64,000 bases of DNA from assembly GCA_950097015.1 (NCBI GenBank), contig CATNEN010000038.1:31086501-31150500 (forward strand), read 5' to 3'. The DNA comes from Macrostomum hystrix (taxonomy: Eukaryota > Platyhelminthes > Macrostomidae). Below, piece by piece: positions 55,131 to 64,000 of the stretch. The first letter of the stretch is position 1, and each line of letters opens with the position of its first letter. The translations under genes were made by a program, and so were the position numbers. Below the pieces are notes generated by a model. It did not search any database and had not been told where the DNA came from. It worked only from the letters and a program-made list of their open reading frames with translations.

Positions 55131-57170
55131 ATGGCTCTACATCTATTCCCAGACTCAAAATCTGGCCGCTTCGCTTGGCCATCGCATGGAATCCTGGGCC
55201 AGCGGACGATAAAGCTTCACTCACTAAAGACTTGGCAACAAGGTGGAAACTGGTTAGCGAATAAAGAAGAAGAAAGTAATGAAAAAGCTCGGAAAATTCA
55301 CCTAAAAGAGAAACTGGAAGAAGTCACGGGTCTCGAAAAGAAGTGGGCCGAGGACCAAATCGAAGTTCTGACGCTGTACAAGCCGTCCTGGATCACAGAA
55401 ATGGCATCCAGCTTGCAAGCCATATCGGATAGGGCGCAGCACATAGAGAGAATGAGCATCGCTAAGCAGCTACGTCAGACGGATTCCTTTGTTCAGATTT
55501 CCGCTACTCAGATAGCAAGAAGCAAGGTGCTGAGGTACTACAACAACAGCACTCCTGGTGGCAGAGCTCAGTCCGTGCCGCAGACTCTGGACTTCCGCAA
55601 TCAGCGATGGGACACGACTGGAATGCCGGCCTCCATTCCTCAGCACCTGTGGGACATGAGACGTGAGGACAACAGGTGGCAGTCCTTCCACCTGCCTGAT
55701 GCATCATTCACTGCGTCTCACCTGGTGTCAGTGACGGATCTGGCTGCTGACGGATTCTTCTACCTGCAGGAGTCGGACAGAGTGAAGTGCGCCTTCTGCA
55801 AGGGTGTGCTCAAGGACTGGGAGGCGGGTGAGCAGGTGCGAGAGGCTCACAGACGCCACTTCTCGACCTGTCCGTTCGTGCTGTTCGTCGATGTGGGCAA
55901 CGTGCCCCGAGAGCACAGAGAGCCAGAAGGAGAGGCGAGGTCGGCAGTGCAGGTAAAGGCAGTGCAGTGCACTGAGCACACCGCACATGCCGAGGCAGTG
56001 ATGGTGAGCGGAGACTGGAGCATGAGGCTGATCTCTGAGCTGCCTCCCATGGAGCCCACTGAGATGTCGGAGTGGGCGATGGCGACAGATGGAGTGAGAT
56101 CGAGGTGGACTAGAGCTCAGTACGGATCACCGAGTGCTGCTGCTCATGACGAGCTCATCTCACTCGACCTGACGAGGCGTCCTCGGCTGGCAGTATCAAG
56201 CGAGGTGGCTCGATCCGCGTGCTCCGAGAGAGCGCTCACGAACCTGTCCGCTCTGCAGCACAGTCTGGAGACGGACCCATCGAGCGTGACTGCCAAACAT
56301 GAGCAGTTCCAGAGCTACCAAGAGAGATCAAAGTCTCTGCGATCGGCACTCGTTCCGCAGCCGGTGTACTTGCTGGCGAAGGCGGGCTTCTTCTCGAGTG
56401 AGGAGAGAGCGACCTGCTGCTTCAGCTGTGGACTCCGCATGAGTGAGTGGAGCTGCGACGATGATGTGTGGGTGCAGCACGCACGGTGGTCACCTCGCTG
56501 TGCTCACGTGTTGTTGGAGCGAGGCAGCGACTTTGTGCAGGCGGTGCACCGACTGTCGCCTCCCGTGTCGCCTCCCGTGTCGAAGGTCGGAGCTGCTCAT
56601 CGTGCCGCTGCATCGGTGCAGAGAGACTCACCTGATCCGTCAGCTGCAGCTTCGGCGGTGAGTGTCGGCGGCTCCTCCGCAGTCCGCAGCAGTCGCACAG
56701 ACGAGGCGCTCGCAATCACACGTGGAGTTGAGTTCAGAGTCGAGGCCAGAGACATCAAGGCGAGGGCTGATCTGCCGGTTGTGAGACTGCTCACTCAGCT
56801 CGGATTCTCTGCTCTGCAAGTCCGCCTGTTCACAGAGCTGCATCTCAGACAGCGAGGCGACGACTTTGCCACATCGGAGCTGTTCCTCGACTTCATGCTC
56901 ACCGAGAGCCGCCGCATGCGCCAGCAGTCGCAGGATCCCGAGACATTCTTCGAGAGCAGACTGGCCGAGATCAAGGAGCCTTTGAATCAGCAGCCGAGAC
57001 CCCGCGATGCGAACGACTGGAAGACGTGCAAGGTGTGCATGGACAAGGAGGTGAACATCTTACTCCTGGACTGTGGTCACGTGGTCTGCTGCTCGGTGTG
57101 CGCCAAGTCCCTCAAGACCTGCCCTATTTGCAGGGCTTTCATTCGCGGAGTTTTGTTTCTGAACGTTTAA
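55131..57170 (+). CDS. Inhibitor of apoptosis protein, 2 BIR + RING, intronless
   Basis: BIRC-type IAP, a ubiquitin ligase that restrains caspases. Single open frame of up to 679 aa. BIR1 lies at about residues 180-247 with zinc ligands CAFC...HRRHFSTC. BIR2 lies at about 385-450 with CFSC...HARWSPRC. The RING is at the C-terminus, KVCMDKEVNILLLDCGHVVC...CAKSLKTCPICR, ending in a hydrophobic FLNV. A UBA-like helical region may sit between BIR2 and RING (LLTQLGFSALQVRLF). The first about 175 residues show no recognisable domain. A second methionine at about residue 91 (MASSLQAIS) is an alternative start. No intron interrupts a gene that is normally multi-exon, unlike its neighbours, which suggests retroposition. 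Confidence 0.93.
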   Translation: MALHLFPDSKSGRFAWPSHGILGQRTIKLHSLKTWQQGGNWLANKEEESNEKARKIHLKEKLEEVTGLEKKWAEDQIEVLTLYKPSWITEMASSLQAISDRAQHIERMSIAKQLRQTDSFVQISATQIARSKVLRYYNNSTPGGRAQSVPQTLDFRNQRWDTTGMPASIPQHLWDMRREDNRWQSFHLPDASFTASHLVSVTDLAADGFFYLQESDRVKCAFCKGVLKDWEAGEQVREAHRRHFSTCPFVLFVDVGNVPREHREPEGEARSAVQVKAVQCTEHTAHAEAVMVSGDWSMRLISELPPMEPTEMSEWAMATDGVRSRWTRAQYGSPSAAAHDELISLDLTRRPRLAVSSEVARSACSERALTNLSALQHSLETDPSSVTAKHEQFQSYQERSKSLRSALVPQPVYLLAKAGFFSSEERATCCFSCGLRMSEWSCDDDVWVQHARWSPRCAHVLLERGSDFVQAVHRLSPPVSPPVSKVGAAHRAAASVQRDSPDPSAAASAVSVGGSSAVRSSRTDEALAITRGVEFRVEARDIKARADLPVVRLLTQLGFSALQVRLFTELHLRQRGDDFATSELFLDFMLTESRRMRQQSQDPETFFESRLAEIKEPLNQQPRPRDANDWKTCKVCMDKEVNILLLDCGHVVCCSVCAKSLKTCPICRAFIRGVLFLNV

Positions 57171-58090
57171 GAACCGGAGGGCTGCTGTGATTTTGATGTT
57201 TCATAAACACTGCACTTTCTGCATCGTACTTCTTGTTCTTAACAGTTTCATTTTAGTCTCGAGAGATTTGATTTATGAGGCCTTCTTTAAAATTTATTAA
57301 ATCGTACATGATAATTTCTTTAATTTGAGATTCTTTGTGTAACTGCTCCGTTATACTCGTAAATTATATGGCTGTTTTATTCACGTCTTTCTCAACTACG
57401 AGTACGGGTTCTCAATTTTTTTAGATTTTTAAAACTTTTTTAATCTGATCGTACCGGTTTATGGTGATCGTTTCTTTATTAAGTTATGTAAACGCTGCGT
57501 GACAGTGCTCCGCTTATCCAATAGCTTTCATAGCAGACCCCTTTGTTGATAGGACTAAGGTATAAACTGCCAGCTTTATTCGTCATGCGACGGCTAAGGA
57601 CGGACGACGGCTTCCTACAGGTGAGTTGCATCGAGAAGCTGATTGGAATGCTTGGCTACCCTGATGAGATCACACTGCACCAGACTACCAGGTTAGTTAT
57701 CTCAACCATCAACTGCGGATAACTCGTCAACAGGCTGAAGCACATCCTTACATTGTGTTCGCAACATGGGCTCGAAATTTACTGTGATGTGAATGTACTG
57801 TGATGTGAATGTAATGTGATGTAATGTGAATTTGAATCAACCGCGCCATTTTCGATGCTCTTTGCTTCTCTTTAAAGCTCTTTGATCCTTTTTTAATCCA
57901 GACTTTTTGTTAGCATGACTAGCTCTTCTAGAGAAAGCGAATTATGTAAAGCAAACTTGTGTAAACAATTTTCCACACTTTGCAACATTACCGTATAGCT
58001 ACTCTAAGAAGCTATAAATACACAAATTTAGCCCTTGCTTTACTCAGAACATTGTTCTAAAAACAGTAAAACTGAAATATTGGTCTAAAA
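57171..58090. other. IAP downstream flank
   Basis: AT-rich DNA. A 45-codon frame at 57585-57722 (+) starts MRRLRTDDGFLQ and contains a perfect donor CTACAG|GTGAGT, so it might be a first exon of an unseen gene. No family is recognised. Confidence 0.3.
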
Positions 58091-58104
58091 TTTCACTCCT
58101 CTTT

Positions 58105-58785
58105 CGACCTGATTGTTGACCCACCTAAATCTATTGACTTGATTGTTGACCCAACAGATACTACTGACCTGATTGCTGAACCACAAGATTCTACTGACCT
58201 GATTGTGACCCACCAGATACTACTGACCTGATTCTTGACCCACCTAATTCTATTGGCTGATTGTTGACCCACCAGATTCTACTGACCTAATTGTTGACCC
58301 ACCAGATTCTACTAACTTGATTGTTGACCGACGAGATACTACTGATCTGATTGTTGACCCACCAGATTCTACTGACCTGATTGTTGACCCACCAGATTCT
58401 ACTGACCTGATTGTTGACCCACCAGATTCTACTGACCTGATTGTTGACCCACCAGATTCTACTGACCTGATTGTTGACCCACCAGATTCTACTGATCTGA
58501 TTGTTGACCCACCAGATTCTACTGACCTGATTGCTGACTCACCAGATTCTACTGGCCCGACTGTTGACCCACCAAATTCTACTTACCTGATGATTGACCT
58601 ACCAGATTCTACTGACCTGATTGTTGACCCACCAAATTCTACTGACCTGATTGTTGACCCACCAAATTCTACTGACCTGATGATTGACCTACCAGATTCT
58701 ACTGACCTGATGATTGACCTACCAGATTCTACTGACCTGATGATTGACCTACCAGATTCTAATGACCTGATTGTTGACCCAGAAT
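58105..58785. repeat. 30-bp minisatellite downstream of p47 (inverted partner)
   Basis: About 22 copies of GATTGTTGACCCACCAGATT plus CTACTGACCT. It is the reverse complement of the array in the p47 intron (60290-60580). Confidence 0.96.
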
Positions 58786-58789
58786 AGAA

Positions 58790-59303
58790 TAAAATAAAAT
58801 TAAGAATATAATTATTAACAAATGAACAAATAAATAAAGAAAAAGGTAAGGCGAAACTTTGTATTAGTTTGGTTAACATTTAAGAAGAGGTAAGCTTATT
58901 TATGCAGATTTTCAAGTCAGTTTATTAATAAAAACGATGCGCATTTGCTACTTATAGTAGATGTTATACAATAATATTACTTTATCTTTATATTACCTTA
59001 TAATCTGACCAATAACCGTATTGAAAAGACCTACGAAATGTAGCACAACAAAATGCCATGAATCTGAATATATTCGCTGCGAGAATGAACTCTGAATAAA
59101 ATTAGCATTTTGGTAATTAAATTGGATGTTGAAAATGAAAGTAATAATAATAAAAAAACAAAAGAAATTTTAGAAAAGCAATCAGTGCCAGAAAGGCGCT
59201 TCAGGGAGTAGTTTTCAAGTCCATGCTAAACAAAGCTAAACTAAACAATGTTTAGTTACACTGAGCCTACTGTGAGTAGTATACTTAACAACACTATCAA
59301 AGC
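58790..59303. other. p47 3' flank
   Basis: AT-rich. TTTATT at 58920 would be a minus-strand AATAAA polyadenylation signal for p47. No other feature. Confidence 0.5.
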
Positions 59304-61003
59304 CTATTTAATCCGCACCACAACGGCAGCGTTGATGAGGCCAGCAGCCTCCAGGGTCTGGTTCTCGTTGTCAATCTCTGCGGTTGGGAAGGTGGTTAGG
59401 AAGACAAAGTTCCTGCCAGCTAGATCGGGTCGCTCAGCGCACAGGTAGTGGCGCAGATCAGCCACAGTGTGCCGGCCAGGGTTCAAGGTGACAGACAGAG
59501 GTCTGCCGCCTGTGGGCAGGCGCACATTCAGATTGGTGGTCGGCTGACTGTGATCAACAGGGACAGCGGCAGCTCCACCGCCGACTGTTAAGGCCTGCTG
59601 CTGCTGCTGCTGGGGCTGCTGAGCACAGCCAGTATTGGCGGCCGGGGCAGGACTGCCCAGAACCATGCCGGAGCCGGTGAAGGCACGAAAATTCGCGCCA
59701 CCAAAGGAGCCGCCGGCGCAGAACTCGCTGTCGCGATGATCCTCCAGCTGCAGATCGACTCTAGCGCCGCGGGCGTCGCTGCGCAGCTCAGGAGGCACCA
59801 CACCCTGGGCGACTGCGCGCAGCAGCTCCCGCGTGGCCGGATCATCGAAGCCGCGCAACGGACCGTCGTCGATTGAGACGCCGTTAGACCAGAGCTTCAA
59901 CACGCGACAGACTGGCGCGGCTGCGGCTGCGGCATCGGCTGGTACGGAAGCTTTGGAAGCTGCCGCGGCGGACGCTGCTGACGGCTGGTCCGAGTCGAGG
60001 CGAAGACCCTGGCCAGCAAACGCAGCGAAGCCGCCGTGGCTAGTCGCGTCCTCGGACGAGTCGACTTCGGTGGCGCCGTGACGTCGAGCGGAGGCGAACA
60101 GGCTGGTTGCAATGCGACCAGCGTCGGCGGCGCGACGAGAACCCGGCGGACCCAACACCTGGTCAAAGGTGAGCGAGTGAGTTAGGGAAATTAACACCAG
60201 GATTTTGCTAACTGGCTAAAAATAATGGAAAAATGATAATGTCATTATCATGAAGGCAGTTTCAATGGTTTATTAGGCTTGATATATCTCGCGGGTCAAC
60301 AATCGGGTCAGTAGAATCTGGTGGGTCAATCATAAGGTCAATAGAATCTAGTGGGTCAAAAATCAAGTCAGTAGAATCTGGTGGGTCAACAATCAGGTCA
60401 GTAGAATCTGGTGGGTCAACAATCAGGTCAGTAGAATCTGGTGGGTCAACAATCAGGTCAGTAGAATCTGGTGGGTCAACAATCAGGTCAGTAGAATCTG
60501 GTGGGTCAACAATCAGGTCAGTAGAATCTGGTGGGTCAACAATCAAGTCATTAGAATCTGGTGGGTCAACAATAAGGTCAATCGGCTAAAAGCACACAAA
60601 CCTGCTGTCCTCCGCCATGTTCAGAGCCACCAACGTAGAACGCCTGGGCGCCCTCGTCATCATCGCTGTCGTTCTCTCCGTGATCGCTGCCGCCGCTCTC
60701 GCCGCCAGCGTGACCTCGGCCGCCATGGCGAGACCGCAAAGCGTCCATGGTGACAAATCGACTAGGTGGCTGTTTCTGAGCCTGCGGCTGCGGTCGCGTT
60801 GGCTGCTCGGGATTAGCAATAGAGGCCGGTGGCTGCTGCTGCTGCTGCGGCTGTTGAGCAGTTTCGCCGCCTTCCTCTCCGGCAGCGAAGAACATTGCTA
60901 CAGCCGCGTCTAGATCGCCCTGTGTGGCCTCCAAATAGACCCGAGCTCGCTCCGAGTCGGCTGATGTCACCGACATGAAAGTGGAAATCTTCTCTGAATC
61001 CAT
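59304..61003 (-). CDS. NSFL1C: p47 / NSFL1 cofactor (UBA-SEP-UBX), complete
   Basis: Cofactor of the p97/VCP ATPase in Golgi and ER membrane fusion and ubiquitin handling. Exons 60602-61003 and 59304-60158 join in phase 0 to give 418 aa, against about 370 in human. The N-terminal UBA-like helices are DSEKISTFMSVTSADSERAR and LEATQGDLDAAVAMFF. A Q/P-rich linker and an acidic patch (DHGENDSDDDEGAQAFYVGG) follow; the AFYVGG motif is typical of p47. The SEP domain begins KLWSNGVSIDDGPLR and includes PPELR. Another Q-rich linker precedes the UBX domain at the C-terminus (NLNVRLPTGGRPLSVTLNPG, then FVFLTTFPTAEI). An acceptor-like TTGCAG lies 64 nt upstream of the ATG. The single coding intron is filled by a minisatellite. 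Confidence 0.93.
60290..60580. repeat. 30-bp minisatellite in p47 intron
   Basis: About 10 copies of CAGTAGAATCTGGTGGGTCA plus ACAATCAGGT; inverse complement of the array at 58105-58785. Confidence 0.96.
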
Positions 61004-61114
61004 GCGAGAGTACACCGAGTGCTCAGTTGAATGCTGCTGTTGCTTTAGGAGAGTAATAAACTCTAACCTGCAATTTACGTCAGATATGATTGAGCTCTGA
61101 ACACCTGTGACATT

Positions 61115-61650
61115 GACAGCCGTGGGAGATTGACAGCTGTGGATACAATGAGGATCTGGGAGATTGACAGCTGTGGATACAATGAGGATCTGGGAGATTG
61201 ACAGCTGTGGATACAATGAGAATCCGGGAGATTGACAGCTGTGGATACAATGAGAATCTGGGAGTTTGACAGCTGTTGATACAATGAGAATCTGGGAGAT
61301 TGACAGCTGTGGATACAATGAGAATCCGGGAGATTGACAGCTGTGGATACAATGAGAATCCGGGAGATTGACAGCTGTGGATACAATGAGAATCCGGGAG
61401 ATTGACAGCTGTTGATACAATGAGAATCCGGGAGATTGACAGCTGTGGATACAATGAGAATCTGGGAGATTGAAAGCTGTGGATACAATGAGGATCGGGG
61501 AGATTGACAGCTGTGGATACAATGAGAATCTGGGAGATTGACAGCTGTGGATACAATGAGGATCGGGGAGATTGACAGCTGTGGATACAATGAGAATCTG
61601 GGAGATTGAAAGCTGTTGATACAATGAGAACCTGGGAGATTGTCCATCTA
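61115..61650. repeat. 34-bp minisatellite upstream of p47
   Basis: About 16 copies of GGAGATTGACAGCTGTGGAT plus ACAATGAGAATCCG. It probably lies in a 5' UTR intron or outron of p47. All three minus-strand frames are open through it. Confidence 0.95.
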
Positions 61651-62425
61651 AAAGATTTAATCCAAAAAATGTTCAGATATTAAGAACAGAAAGCAGTCAA
61701 ACACAGCTTTTCGCACAATAAAATATAGGGGAGTTAAACTTAAGTAACCATTAACAGGTCCCGTTTATATTATTATTAAATCGCTTTAGGAAAAGAGTAG
61801 TAATAACAGTTTTAGAAAAAACGTTTATTTAACCAGATCTTACAACGAAACGATTTGCACTCGAACGACAACTTAAAAGGCATAATATAATAGTAATAAT
61901 TCAAAGCTGAAAATCGATAAATTGCAAGGTTGGTGAGATTTCGGACATGCTGAATAGATACATAACTGGCGCCTAGACAAATAAGAAGTATGCAAATGCT
62001 AGATTTGTTAAACAATAATTAACTGGTATTGTATATGCACGCATATCACTAAACCCAAATGTAATCATATTATATAATACGTATTGGATTATTGTTGAAC
62101 ATTTTAAAACGAAAACATGCGATATGTTGATTATATATATATTTCTGAGTCAAAGCACAAATACACCTACTAAAATTATTGCCAGCAAATGAGTAATGAT
62201 TAATAAATAATGATTAATAAGATTTTTATGGAGGACAAAATGCGTCAAAAAGCGCAAAACAAAGAAAAATGAGCCATCCTTCACAACCTACTCATTAATA
62301 CAACAACTAAAAATTGAGAAAAAATACAATTACTTCTTGCTACGTATTTGATAGTCGTTTTTTAGGCAATGCAAATATAATATTTAGAGAAAGAACTTAG
62401 AGATTAATGCAATCGGTCATTTAGA
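61651..62425. other. AT-rich intergenic DNA
   Basis: Nothing recognised. Confidence 0.5.
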
Positions 62426-62429
62426 CTCT

Positions 62430-63305
62430 GCAATCACTGACCCGATCACTGACCCACCAAACTCACTGACCCAATCACTGACACACCAAACTCACTGACC
62501 CGAACACTGACCAACCAAACTCACTGACCCACCAAACTCACTGACCCGATCACTGAACCACCAAACTCACTGACCCAATCACTGACACACCAAACTCACT
62601 GACCCGAACACTGACCAACCAAACTCACTGACCCACCAAACTCACTGACCCGATCACTGCACCACCAAACTCACTGACCCGATCACTGACCCACCAAACT
62701 CACTGACCCGATCAATGACCCACCAAACTCACTGACCCGATCACTGAACCACCAAACTCACTGACCCGATCACTGACCCAGCAACTCCACTGACCCGATC
62801 ACTGACCCAGCAACTCCACTGACCCGATCACTGACCCAGCAACTCCACTGACTCCATCACTGACCCAGCAACTCCACTGACCCAATCACTGACCCACCAA
62901 ACTCACTGACCCGATCACTGACTCAGCAACTCCACTGACCCGATCACTGACCCAGCAACTCCACTGACCCGATCACTGACCCAGCAACTCCACTGACCCG
63001 ATCACTGACCCAGCAACTCCACTGACTCCATCACTGACCCAGCAACTCCACTGACCCAATCACTGACCCAGCAACTCCACTGACCCGACCACTGACCCAG
63101 CAACTCCACTGACTCGATCATTGACCCAGCAACTCCACTGACCCAGCAGCTCCACTGACCCGATCACTGACCCAGCAACTCGACTGACCCGATCACTGAC
63201 ACAGCAACTCCACTGACTCCATCACTGACCCAGCATGACCAAGCAACTCCACTGACTCGATCATTGACCCAGCAACTCCACTGACTCGATCACTGACCCA
63301 ACGAG
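62430..63305. repeat. 29-bp minisatellite
   Basis: About 30 copies of GACCCGATCACTGACCCAGC plus AACTCCACT. A left block uses ACCAAACTC in place of GCAACTCC. Confidence 0.95.
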
Positions 63306-63743
63306 TGCCAAAACTTGCTTTTCTGACTTATTAAGTGGGCGCACTTTAAAGTGAGGATATGTAAACTAAAAAATGTAGCCAAAATAAGCCAAGGCAAAAC
63401 GAAGCGTATATTTACAGTGTTAATAATTCATCAAAAAACTTGCTAATAAATTAGCAGCATAAAATACTTGAAACAAAAAATATGAAATCTGAGTATTTTC
63501 TTCAAAGCAGCGCATTCTGTCTGTACATGGCAGGCTTATCGAGAAAATTTGCACGGTTAACAGACTATGTTTGAACTATTTCTGAAGTTGAATAAGTAAC
63601 GAACAAAAATAGGGCATCATATTTACATCACGCACAAAAAACAACAGCAACAACATAAATTATTATAAAAGTAAACAAATTAATGAAACTAGAAAATTGT
63701 CACAACACGGCGACAATTCCTGGGCCTTAACGACTAATAATTG
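63306..63743. other. 3' flank of the gene at the right edge
   Basis: AT-rich DNA with no reading frame; probably the 3' UTR of the partial minus-strand gene. Confidence 0.45.
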
Positions 63744-64000
63744 TTATTTGTTTGCTTCTCCTAAATTGCGACAGTTAATTTCAGTGCTTTCTCGCACCCA
63801 CTGACAGTCGTCCTCGGTGTTGACACGAAATCCGGCTTCGGCTAGCAGTCGGGCCAGCTCCTCGGCGCTAGCCTCCAACGGGGCAATGCAAGGATGCCGC
63901 ACCAGGGCCAGCAGAGACACTCGACAATCGGCATCACGATCAGCTGCTACGGCATTCTCTTCGCCAGCGGCTGCTGCTGAAGCTCTTCGACGACGCCGCT
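63744..64000 (-). CDS. 3' end of an unidentified gene (partial)
   Basis: The minus strand is open for 84 codons from the window edge to TAA at 63744-63746. It is GC-rich, contrasting with AT-rich flanks, which supports coding. Visible segments: an RRRRASAAAAGEENAVAADR stretch, then CRVSLLALVRHPCIAPLEAS, EELARLLAEAGFRVNTED and DCQWVRESTEINCRNLGEAN. It looks like a compact helical C-terminus; the family is not recognised. The start lies outside the window. Confidence 0.5.
   Translation of the reverse strand, partial: RRRRRASAAAAGEENAVAADRDADCRVSLLALVRHPCIAPLEASAEELARLLAEAGFRVNTEDDCQWVRESTEINCRNLGEANK

Noticed and set aside
60578-61624. 348-codon frame as an N-terminally extended p47
   Set aside because: The extra N-terminus is translated minisatellite; the conserved UBA region begins at the ATG at 61001-61003, after an acceptor-like site.

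Overview
The window is nuclear DNA of an animal. It holds multi-exon genes with GT-AG introns, an IRP1/aconitase, Dicer, the cohesion factor DSCC1, the p97 cofactor p47, a BIR/RING inhibitor of apoptosis, a piggyBac transposase and two clear tRNA-derived SINE families. Residue-level similarity is bilaterian. Acceptor-type AG sites a few bases upstream of several start codons would fit a lineage with spliced-leader trans-splicing, such as flatworms, but the species cannot be fixed from sequence alone. The most striking property is density of minisatellites: more than 25 different tandem arrays (unit 11 to 34 bp) fill most introns and many intergenic gaps.

Layout. 1-6505 (+): 3' six exons of IRP1/cytosolic aconitase, introns swollen by arrays. 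7818-9071 (-): single-exon acidic polyQ protein, with a CCAAT/E-box promoter-like cluster at 9639-9775. 10184-25731 (-): a complete 16-exon Dicer (5466 nt, 1821 aa), with intact RNase IIIa/IIIb and dsRBD but an N-terminal helicase that has lost its ATPase motifs. 25745-29977: no gene; two arrays and AT-rich DNA. 29978-33058 (-): membrane-anchored, prolyl-4-hydroxylase-like protein with a lost iron ligand. 34275-37025 (-): complete 5-exon DSCC1. 40088-42665 (-): apparently intact piggyBac element. 43478-44173 (-): two-exon tyrosine-rich small protein. 44186-55130: gene-poor, with SINEs, a MITE, a foldback element carrying hammerhead-ribozyme-like cores, and large arrays. 55131-57170 (+): intronless IAP with two BIRs and a RING. 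59304-61003 (-): two-exon p47 (UBA-SEP-UBX). 63744-64000 (-): 3' end of an unidentified gene.

The genes do not form a pathway. They are ordinary housekeeping loci (iron sensing, small-RNA processing, sister-chromatid cohesion, ubiquitin/p97 trafficking, apoptosis control) embedded in repeat-rich DNA. The most original signals are structural. Arrays of the same minisatellite family lie in opposite orientation on both sides of DSCC1 exon 3, and again on both sides of p47 exon 2, so the transcripts or the DNA could fold around a single exon. In addition, a foldback repeat at 51031-51382 carries two inverted copies of a Penelope/retrozyme-type hammerhead core.
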